This document shows, piece after piece, positions 1 to 5,023 of a DNA stretch of 5,099 bases. Every line of letters starts with the position of its first letter. Position 1 is the stretch's first letter. The position numbers and the translations under genes are program-made. Source of the stretch: Lachnoclostridium sp. UBA3775 (GTDB lineage: Bacteria; Bacillota; Clostridia; Lachnospirales; Lachnospiraceae); NCBI GenBank assembly GCA_002369525.1, contig DFFN01000198.1, positions 1 through 5,099 on the forward strand. The letters run 5' to 3'. Under the pieces are notes generated by a model. It did no database searches, was not told where the DNA came from, and worked only from the letters and a program-made list of their open reading frames with translations.

Positions 1-538
1 CTGCTCTTGCGCCGCCGATACCGAGTGCATATGCAAGGCCTAAATCCCATGCATCGCCGGTAGCATCCTGCTCAACAGCGATAAGGCAGGGAGTTCCCTT
101 GCCGGCCTGATACTCTGAACGAACGGTATGTCCGGGAGCCTTGGGTGCGATCATTATAACATTAACATCAGCGGGAGGAACGATGCAGCCGAAATGGATG
201 TTGAAACCATGTGCGAATGCAAGTGTCTTGCCTGCTGTAAGGTAAGGAGCAATGTCTGCCTTATATACATCAGCCTGTTTCTCATCGGGGATGAGGATCA
301 TGATGATATCGCCCATTTTTGCTGCTTCGGGAACCGAAACGACTTTAAGTCCCTGGCTCTCAGCCTTAGCCTTGCTCTTTGAACCTTCATAGAGACCGAT
401 AACTACGTTAACGCCGCTCTCCTTAAGGTTAAGGGCATGTGCATGGCCCTGTGAACCATAACCGATGATTGCTACTGTCTTTCCGTCAAGCTTTGACAGA
501 TCGCAGTCCTGCTGATAGAAAATTCTGTTCTCACTCAT
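1..538 (-). CDS. ilvC: Ketol-acid reductoisomerase, N-terminal part (runs off the left edge)
   Basis: Converts acetolactate and acetohydroxybutyrate to the dihydroxy acids, the step after acetohydroxyacid synthase in valine, isoleucine and leucine synthesis; a cytoplasmic, Mg- and NAD(P)H-dependent enzyme. The ATG at 538 opens an uninterrupted frame of 179 codons to the left edge, beginning MSENRIFYQQD. This is about half of a class I enzyme (usually 330-340 residues). A Rossmann nucleotide-binding motif GYGSQGHAHA lies at residues 26-35. The cofactor-specificity loop GLYEGSKSK lies at 48-56. AHGFNIHF at 109-116 holds the catalytic-type histidine (H110). The frame ends in YALGIGGARA, typical of the end of the N-terminal domain. 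The metal-binding Asp/Glu of the knotted C-terminal domain lie outside the window. An AAAAGGAG ribosome binding site sits 9 nt before the start. It is the last visible gene of the kinase-ilvB-ilvN-ilvC set. Identification is secure; the cofactor preference is open because the usual loop Arg is Tyr. Confidence 0.96.
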   Translation of the reverse strand, partial: MSENRIFYQQDCDLSKLDGKTVAIIGYGSQGHAHALNLKESGVNVVIGLYEGSKSKAKAESQGLKVVSVPEAAKMGDIIMILIPDEKQADVYKADIAPYLTAGKTLAFAHGFNIHFGCIVPPADVNVIMIAPKAPGHTVRSEYQAGKGTPCLIAVEQDATGDAWDLGLAYALGIGGARA

Positions 539-547
539 TGTATTAAT

Positions 548-555
548 CTCCTTTT
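548..555 (-). promoter_or_regulatory. Ribosome binding site of ilvC
   Basis: AAAAGGAG lies 9 nt upstream of the ilvC ATG. It fixes the ilvC start, since no other ATG or GTG start fits the family N-terminus as well. Confidence 0.8.
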
Positions 556-572
556 GGATTATGATTATATTG

Positions 573-592
573 TTTCCTGCGTTTGCAGGGAA
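573..592 (-). other. Small hairpin in the ilvN-ilvC spacer
   Basis: The spacer holds an inverted repeat CCTGC-GTTT-GCAGG (5 perfect base pairs, core 576-589). It extends by two A-T pairs beyond a C·A mismatch in the minus-strand RNA. It begins 8 nt after the ilvN stop. No T tract follows on the minus strand, so it is not a standard terminator. It could be an mRNA processing or stability element, or chance. Confidence 0.4.
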
Positions 593-600
593 TAAACTGT

Positions 601-1095
601 TTATACGTTCAGAACATCGTCTGCGCCTCTTGAAAGTGCCGAAACACCGGTACGGCACATTTCAAGGATGCCGTAGGGCTTTACAACCTCGATAAAGGCA
701 TCTATCTTCTTGGAAGGCCCTGTCGCTTCGATAATGATGTCGTCGTTGGTATAATCAACGATCTTTGTACGGAAAACCTCGGAAACGGTCATCAGCTCCT
801 GGCGCTTTTCCTGATCGTTCTTAAGCTTGATAAGAAGAAGCTCTCTCGATACCGAGGATGCATTGTCAAGCTCCTTAACCTTTTTAACGACGGGCATTTT
901 TTCAAGCTGCTTTATTATCTGCTCCTTGTCGTCCTCGCTTCTGAAGCTTATCGTTATTCTCGAAACCTCGGGATCCGCGGTTTCTCCGACGGTAAGCGTG
1001 TCAATATTGAAGCCTTTTCTTCTGAACATTCCTGTAATGCGGTTGAGCACACCGTAACGGTTTTCAACAAGGATTGCTACTACTATCTTATCCAT
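601..1095 (-). CDS. ilvN: Acetohydroxyacid (acetolactate) synthase, small regulatory subunit
   Basis: Regulatory subunit of acetohydroxyacid synthase; it activates the catalytic subunit IlvB and confers feedback inhibition by valine. The 164-residue product matches the usual length of the IlvH/IlvN type (E. coli IlvH has 163). The N-terminal ACT domain spans about residues 2-77, with the motif VENRYGVLNRITGMF. N12, G15 and N30 align with E. coli IlvH N11, G14 and N29, which contribute to the valine site, so valine sensitivity is expected. The second, activating domain covers about residues 84-160 and begins RELLLIKLK. The ATG at 1095 is preceded by a perfect AAAGGAGG with 7-nt spacing that overlaps the ilvB stop, so the two subunits are probably translationally coupled. 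Ten of its 13 leucine codons are CTT. Some genomes name this gene ilvH; identity is otherwise certain. Confidence 0.97.
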   Translation of the reverse strand: MDKIVVAILVENRYGVLNRITGMFRRKGFNIDTLTVGETADPEVSRITISFRSEDDKEQIIKQLEKMPVVKKVKELDNASSVSRELLLIKLKNDQEKRQELMTVSEVFRTKIVDYTNDDIIIEATGPSKKIDAFIEVVKPYGILEMCRTGVSALSRGADDVLNV

Positions 1096-1102
1096 GATGC
1101 TC

Positions 1103-1110
1103 CCTCCTTT
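1103..1110 (-). promoter_or_regulatory. Ribosome binding site of ilvN, overlapping the ilvB stop codon
   Basis: AAAGGAGG is a full match to the 16S anti-Shine-Dalgarno sequence and sits 7 nt before the ilvN ATG. Its first two bases are the last two of the ilvB TAA stop (1111-1109), so terminating ribosomes cover the site. This arrangement suits coupled, stoichiometric synthesis of the two subunits. Confidence 0.85.
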
Positions 1111-2779
1111 AGTTTCCGATCTTGATCTCGGTGATCAGGTCTGTGACGGTTCCGCCTGCGGGTATCATCGGAAGAACGCACTCATCCTTGCCGATCATGC
1201 ACTCAACGATGTAAGGTCCTTCCTCTTTGAAAGCCTCATCAAAAGCCGCTTTTGCTTCATCAAGATTCGTGCATCTCTTTCCTTTGCCTCCGAAGGCTTC
1301 GGCAAGCTTCACAAAATCGGTGTGACGATCCTTAAGATCTGTATTCGAATAACGCTTTCCATAGAAAATCGACTGCCACTGTCTTACCATTCCGAGAACG
1401 GTATTGTTTAAAAGAAGGATAACAACGGGTACATGGTTGGTAACCGCAGTTGCCATCTCCGTAAGGCACATTCCGAAGCCGCCGTCACCGGTAACAAGAA
1501 CGCTTCTCTCACCCGAACCGTAAGCTGCGCCGATTGCGGCACCGAGACCGAAGCCCATGGTACCGAGACCGCCTGAGGAAATGAACTTCCTGGGCTTTTC
1601 AAACTTGGCATACTGAGCTGCCCACATCTGATTCTGGCCTACGTCGGTAGCGATGGCTGTACCGGGAGCAAGATAGGTATCCATCAGCTTGATGATGTTC
1701 TTCGGGCTGAAACGCTTGTCATCGGGATCCTTCTCGGCTTCCTTCTTTCTGAATTCGGAAACCTTCTCCTCCCACTCGGGATGCTTTGCGGCGTCAAGGC
1801 CTTTGATAAGTCTCTGCAGAACATCGGCAACATCGCCTACAACACCGACATCAACCTTGATGTTCTTGTCAATTTCAGAATTATCGATATCAATATGAAT
1901 CTTCTTTGCATTGGAAAGGAATTTCTTTGTGTTTCCTGTTGCACGGTCCGAGAATCTCGCGCCTACGGTTATCAGGCAGTCGCAGTTATACATCGAAAGC
2001 GTTGCTGCATAATGTCCGTGCATTCCGACCATGCCCAAGAATCTTTCGTTTGCGGTGGGCACTGCGGAAAGACCCATCATTGTCGAACCGATATATGCAT
2101 CGATCTTGTCGGCAAGCTCAACGGCCTCATCGCCTGCGCTTGCTGTGATCGCGCCGCCGCCGATAAGTATGTACGGTCTTTCTGCCTTGCCGATTATTTC
2201 AAGCGCAGCTTTAACCTGCTCATCATCAACCGGCTTATTTTTTTCGGGTTCAACAAATGCTTTCTTTTCATATTCGCAAACGGCATTCTGAACATCCTTC
2301 GGAATATCAACGAGGACAGGTCCGGGACGTCCCGACTTTGCAAGCCTGAAAGCCTCGCGTATTGTATCCGCAAGCTTATCAACGCTGTTTACAAAGAAAT
2401 TGTGCTTTGTGATCGGCATGGTCACACCGGTGATATCAACCTCCTGGAAAGCATCCTTTCCGATCATTGCCGTTCCGACATTGCCTGTTATCGCAACAAG
2501 AGGTATCGAATCAAGGTATGCTGTTGCGATTCCCGTTACAAGATTTGTCGCTCCGGGACCGGAGGTTGCGATGCAAACGCCTACTCTTCCGGTAGATCTT
2601 GCATAACCGTCCGCCGCATGAGCCGCTCCCTGTTCATGGGCCGTCAGCACATGGGTAAGTTCATCGCTGTGTTTATATATTTCATCATAGATATCGAGGA
2701 CAGTTCCGCCCGGATATCCGAAGATAACCTTCGCTCCCTGCTCGATAAGTGTTTTAACTACTATTTCTGCTCCACGCAT
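1109..2779 (-). CDS. ilvB: Acetohydroxyacid (acetolactate) synthase, large catalytic subunit
   Basis: Thiamine-diphosphate enzyme that condenses two pyruvates to acetolactate, or pyruvate with 2-oxobutyrate to acetohydroxybutyrate: the first shared step of branched-chain amino acid synthesis. From the ATG at 2779 the product has 556 residues, normal for the family. The N-terminal TPP-binding domain contains GYPGG and the catalytic Glu in AHEQGA (E49). The central FAD-binding-type domain spans about 185-345. The C-terminal TPP domain carries GDG at 431-433 and NN at 458-459, the ThDP/Mg signature, followed by VRQWQ (W468). A longer frame with a TTG start at 2794 exists. It is unlikely to be used because its first bases are the Shine-Dalgarno GGAGG, and the family usually begins close to the GAE motif seen here at residues 3-5. 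The presence of ilvN and ilvC marks it as the biosynthetic, not the catabolic (AlsS), type. Confidence 0.97.
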   Translation of the reverse strand: MRGAEIVVKTLIEQGAKVIFGYPGGTVLDIYDEIYKHSDELTHVLTAHEQGAAHAADGYARSTGRVGVCIATSGPGATNLVTGIATAYLDSIPLVAITGNVGTAMIGKDAFQEVDITGVTMPITKHNFFVNSVDKLADTIREAFRLAKSGRPGPVLVDIPKDVQNAVCEYEKKAFVEPEKNKPVDDEQVKAALEIIGKAERPYILIGGGAITASAGDEAVELADKIDAYIGSTMMGLSAVPTANERFLGMVGMHGHYAATLSMYNCDCLITVGARFSDRATGNTKKFLSNAKKIHIDIDNSEIDKNIKVDVGVVGDVADVLQRLIKGLDAAKHPEWEEKVSEFRKKEAEKDPDDKRFSPKNIIKLMDTYLAPGTAIATDVGQNQMWAAQYAKFEKPRKFISSGGLGTMGFGLGAAIGAAYGSGERSVLVTGDGGFGMCLTEMATAVTNHVPVVILLLNNTVLGMVRQWQSIFYGKRYSNTDLKDRHTDFVKLAEAFGGKGKRCTNLDEAKAAFDEAFKEEGPYIVECMIGKDECVLPMIPAGGTVTDLITEIKIGN

Positions 2780-2787
2780 TATCATAT

Positions 2788-2792
2788 CCTCC
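2788..2792 (-). promoter_or_regulatory. Ribosome binding site that decides the ilvB start
   Basis: GGAGG lies 8 nt before the ATG at 2779. It lies only 2 nt before an in-frame ATG at 2785 and inside the extended frame that would start at TTG 2794. The spacing selects the ATG at 2779. Confidence 0.8.
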
Positions 2793-2806
2793 AAAACGGT
2801 ATTTCT

Positions 2807-3442
2807 TTATTTCTTATATTTTGCAAGATTTTTGATGTAATCTTCTATGATGCCGACACAGCCCTCGACTCCGAATCTGGAGCTGTTAAGGCACATATCA
2901 TAGTTTGCGGCGCTGCCCCATTCACCCTCACCGTAGAAATTATAGTAGGATTTTCTTGAACGGTCCATGCGCTTTATCTTCGATTCGGCATCCTTGCGGC
3001 TCAATTTATCACGCTGCGCCACATGGGCGACTCGGTCCTCATACTCCGCAGAGATAAAGACGGACAACAGCCCCGGTTCTCCTTTAAGGATCTGATCCGC
3101 ACGTCTTCCGACAATCACGCATGAGCCCTGAGAGGCAATGCTCTTTATCGTGTCATACTGAACCTTCTGTATCGTCACATCCATGGGCTGCATACCGCCG
3201 AAGCCCGACTGAAGCATCAGGCTTTCCGGATTCATATATACCGAATATAAAAAGGAACTGGTTTTCTTTTCATCAAAGCTTGCGAGATAGTTTCCGGTGA
3301 AACCGCTCTTCTTTACCTGCTCCTCAAGTATTTCCTTATCGTAAAAAGGAATGCCAAGCCTGTCCGCAAGCACACGTCCGATTTCTGCACCATGGCTTCC
3401 GAAGCTTCTGCCTATTGTGATGATCACTTTACGCTCTGTCAT
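2807..3442 (-). CDS. Cytidylate-kinase-like family protein
   Basis: A 211-residue P-loop-kinase-like protein resembling the cytidylate-kinase-2 (cytidylate-kinase-like) family common in clostridia; its substrate is not established. Residues 11-22 (GRSFGSHGAEIG) form the nucleotide-binding loop; relatives usually have GSGG here. IPFYDKEIL at 31-39 follows as in the family, VIVGRRAD at 109-116 is the second core strand, and a basic RDKLSR...KRMDRSRKSYY stretch at about 144-167 looks like the lid. NYDMCLNSSRFG at 180-191 matches the family's C-terminal NYDLC-type motif. There is no signal peptide or membrane segment, so it should be cytoplasmic. The start is supported by GGGAGG 7 nt upstream. 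It ends 27 nt before ilvB with no terminator between, so it is the apparent first gene of the ilv operon. It is not a canonical Cmk: shorter P-loop homology and no match to the usual Cmk start. Family is likely; function is unknown. Confidence 0.85.
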   Translation of the reverse strand: MTERKVIITIGRSFGSHGAEIGRVLADRLGIPFYDKEILEEQVKKSGFTGNYLASFDEKKTSSFLYSVYMNPESLMLQSGFGGMQPMDVTIQKVQYDTIKSIASQGSCVIVGRRADQILKGEPGLLSVFISAEYEDRVAHVAQRDKLSRKDAESKIKRMDRSRKSYYNFYGEGEWGSAANYDMCLNSSRFGVEGCVGIIEDYIKNLAKYKK

Positions 3443-3449
3443 AGCAATT

Positions 3450-3455
3450 CCTCCC
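3450..3455 (-). promoter_or_regulatory. Ribosome binding site of the kinase-like gene
   Basis: GGGAGG with a 7-nt spacer before the ATG at 3442; it supports that start. Confidence 0.75.
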
Positions 3456-3471
3456 GGTAATAATTCTTTAT

Positions 3472-3493
3472 GATAAGGCCAAGACGCCTTATC
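3472..3493 (-). promoter_or_regulatory. Leader hairpin at the predicted 5' end of the operon mRNA
   Basis: GATAAGGC and GCCTTATC form a perfect 8-bp inverted repeat with a 6-nt loop. The predicted transcription start (about 3492) falls on its outer edge, so the mRNA would begin with this stem-loop, leaving about 29 nt to the ATG. Neither strand has a T tract directly after it, so it is not a terminator. Plausible roles are protection of the 5' end, a protein binding site, or an operator at the start site. Confidence 0.5.
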
Positions 3494-3498
3494 CGTAT

Positions 3499-3527
3499 AT
3501 TATAATACTTTTTTCCGATTAAGTCTA
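3499..3527 (-). promoter_or_regulatory. Sigma-A-type promoter of the kinase-ilvBNC operon
   Basis: A perfect TATAAT -10 box at 3504-3499 and TAGACT (4 of 6 matches to TTGACA) at 3527-3522 are separated by exactly 17 nt. The spacer is A-rich. The site lies in the 122-nt gap after the MATE gene and points towards the kinase-like gene. The predicted start is near 3492, giving a leader of about 50 nt. No T-box, riboswitch or leader peptide fits in that length. Confidence 0.75.
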
Positions 3528-3564
3528 TAGCGAATTTAATAATTGTCCATGCTTTGCCTATGCT

Positions 3565-4920
3565 TTATTCCTGTGACGCTTTATCAATATTCCTGAAGAA
3601 ATATATTATTAACGGCACTACCGTTGCGAACGACAGTACATCGGCAAGAGGCTGCGCGAACTGGATTCCCGGAAGTCCCACAAGGCTTTCGGATACCGCG
3701 ATTATCGGGATAAAATACAGACCGCTTCGAAGCATCGCCGTGAAGCTTGCAAGGAGCTTATGCCCGGTTGACTGAAAGGTCATGTTGCTCATTACGATAA
3801 GAGGCTGCAGAAACAAGGCGCAGCACGCAAAACGAAGGGCTGTCTTTCCGATTTTTATTACCTCGGGGTCGTTTCTGAACCATGAAACCGCAGTGGGAGC
3901 AATGGTAAAACCGATGATTGCAAAGCATCCGAGCAGCACCTCGTTTACCAAAAGAGTAAACTTAAAGGCCTGCTTCACCCTGTCATATTTTTTTGCTCCG
4001 TAATTGAAACCGCAGACCGGCTGATAGCCCTGCCCCATGCCGAGACCTATCGCAAACATAAAGAATGCAAGGCGGTTTACTATGCTCATTGCGGCGATTG
4101 CAGGATCCCCATATCCCCTTGCGAGACGGTTAAGCACCATGGTCGAAATGCTTGTAAGGCCCTGCCTGATAAAGGCCGGAAAGCCCGTCGTAACGATGTC
4201 GGCAACGAGCATTGCCTTTAGGCTGATTTCCTGCACCTTAAGCCTGCACTGGGTTTTTCCCTTAAGGAACATAAAAAGCAGCAGCGAAAAGCTGATGCAC
4301 TGGGAAAGCGCCGTTGCAAGTCCCGCGCCGGCAATGCCCATGTCGAGCACGAACATAAATACGGGATCGATAGCGATATTTATCAGGCTGCCCGTACAAA
4401 GCCCTATCATCGCAAGGCTTGCCTTTCCCTCGTAACGCAGTATATTGTTAAGCACAAAGCTTCCCATCGTTATCGGGGCGGCCGCCATTATAAATTTGAT
4501 ATAATCTTTTGCAAAGGGATATATAGTGTCGGAGCTTCCGAGCAGATGCAGAAGGGGTTTCCTGAGTATCAGGCTTGATATGCTCAGCACTGCTCCGACG
4601 GCAAGTGCCAGAAAAAAAGCGGTTGATGCCACGCCCGAAGCTTTTTTCTCTTCCTTTGCCCCGAGCATTCTTGAGATTATGCTGCCTGCGCCCTGTCCGA
4701 ACATGAAGCCTATGGCCTGGATCACTGCCATGTATCCGAAAACCACGCCGACGGCAGCACTTGCGGAAGTATTTTTAAGCTGGCCTACGAAAAAAGTATC
4801 GGCCATATTATATATATTGGTAACAAGCATACTGATGACAGTAGGAATACCGAGGCTCACTATGAGCCTCGGTATCGGTGTTTCAGTCATCTTTTTGTAT
4901 TGAACTTCCGACCTGTTCAT
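3565..4920 (-). CDS. MATE-family multidrug/toxin exporter
   Basis: Integral membrane antiporter of the multidrug and toxic compound extrusion family, expected to export cationic or aromatic compounds using a Na+ or H+ gradient; the substrate cannot be read from sequence. The 451-residue product has the usual length and about twelve hydrophobic segments in two MatE repeats, roughly residues 18-178 and 240-405. The first repeat contains NIYNMADTFFVGQ (35-47, with conserved D41) and FGQGAGSIISRMLG (74-87). The second contains NRLAFFMFAIGLGMGQG (282-298) followed by QPVCGFNYGAKKYDRV. This pattern resembles the MepA-like clostridial branch. The start at 4920 gives the short hydrophilic N-terminus seen in relatives, with AGAGG 4 nt upstream (somewhat close) and GGTGGAG further away. 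It has its own promoter and is probably monocistronic, though no clear terminator follows. A perfect 13-bp hairpin lies in codons 16-25. Confidence 0.93.
   Translation of the reverse strand: MNRSEVQYKKMTETPIPRLIVSLGIPTVISMLVTNIYNMADTFFVGQLKNTSASAAVGVVFGYMAVIQAIGFMFGQGAGSIISRMLGAKEEKKASGVASTAFFLALAVGAVLSISSLILRKPLLHLLGSSDTIYPFAKDYIKFIMAAAPITMGSFVLNNILRYEGKASLAMIGLCTGSLINIAIDPVFMFVLDMGIAGAGLATALSQCISFSLLLFMFLKGKTQCRLKVQEISLKAMLVADIVTTGFPAFIRQGLTSISTMVLNRLARGYGDPAIAAMSIVNRLAFFMFAIGLGMGQGYQPVCGFNYGAKKYDRVKQAFKFTLLVNEVLLGCFAIIGFTIAPTAVSWFRNDPEVIKIGKTALRFACCALFLQPLIVMSNMTFQSTGHKLLASFTAMLRSGLYFIPIIAVSESLVGLPGIQFAQPLADVLSFATVVPLIIYFFRNIDKASQE
4847..4875 (-). repeat. Perfect 13-bp inverted repeat inside the MATE coding region
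   Basis: The arms at 4847-4859 and 4863-4875 are exact reverse complements (left arm ATACCGAGGCTCA) around a 3-nt loop, with seven G-C pairs. It covers codons 16-25 (I-P-R-L-I-V-S-L-G-I) of the MATE gene, starting 45 nt after the first base of the start codon. It has no T tract on either side, so it is not a terminator. A stable hairpin here could slow early translation or act as an RNA or DNA binding site. Confidence 0.8.
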
Positions 4921-4947
4921 ATTTCCTCTCTTTCTCCACCCTTAAAT

Positions 4948-4974
4948 AGTATAGGAAAGGAAACAAAAAGTCAA
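4948..4974 (-). promoter_or_regulatory. Candidate promoter of the MATE gene
   Basis: TTGACT (4974-4969, 5 of 6 matches to TTGACA) is followed by TATACT (4953-4948, 5 of 6 matches to TATAAT) with a short 15-nt spacer. At 17 nt the overlapping hexamer TACTAT (4 of 6) could serve instead. It lies between the tRNA terminator and the MATE start, as expected, leaving a leader of about 20 nt. Confidence 0.55.
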
Positions 4975-4981
4975 GTGGCAC

Positions 4982-5016
4982 AAAATAAAAAACCCGGATT
5001 CTTTTCAGATTCCGGG
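4982..5016 (-). terminator. Rho-independent terminator of the tRNA-Leu transcript
   Basis: In the minus-strand RNA, CCCGGA pairs with TCCGGG (6 bp). An A·A mismatch and two further pairs extend the stem, which has a 6-nt loop TGAAAA. A run of TTTTTTATTTT follows directly. The stem begins 7 nt after the tRNA discriminator base. It insulates the MATE gene from the tRNA transcript. Confidence 0.9.
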
Positions 5017-5023
5017 TAACGCC

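Noticed and set aside
128..382. An 84-codon plus-strand frame within the ilvC region
   Set aside because: It is the antisense shadow of ilvC; the repeated LSLSLAL tail simply mirrors ilvC codons for lysine, alanine and glutamate.
592..604. Short palindrome ATAAAC-T-GTTTAT over the ilvN stop codon
   Set aside because: Only 6-bp AT-rich arms, no partner sites and no T tract; probably chance.
2323..2334. Perfect 12-bp palindrome CGGGACGTCCCG in ilvB
   Set aside because: It falls in the codons for the conserved SGRPGPV motif and is explained by that peptide with ordinary codon choice; there is no spacer or promoter context.
1781..2959. A 392-codon plus-strand open frame opposite ilvB and the end of the kinase-like gene
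   Set aside because: It lies wholly antisense to well-conserved genes, has no ribosome binding site or family resemblance, and its cysteine-rich, irregular composition is typical of a shadow frame.
3472..3515. Leader hairpin followed on the plus strand by a T run, as a possible plus-strand terminator
   Set aside because: The T run (3509-3514) begins about 15 nt after the stem, too far for intrinsic termination, and there is no plus-strand gene to terminate.
3531..3545. AT-rich AATT...AATT sequence upstream of the operon promoter as a CodY box
   Set aside because: It lacks the central TTC-GAA core of the CodY consensus and has too many mismatches to support a call.
3549..3566. Direct repeat ATGCTTT at the end of the MATE gene
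   Set aside because: Only 7 bp, two copies, no sign of insertion-site duplication or a mobile element nearby.
4801..4825. Near-palindromic AT stretch in the MATE gene around the NIYNMAD codons
   Set aside because: Imperfect and low in complexity; explained by ATA, TAT and AAT codons of a conserved peptide motif.
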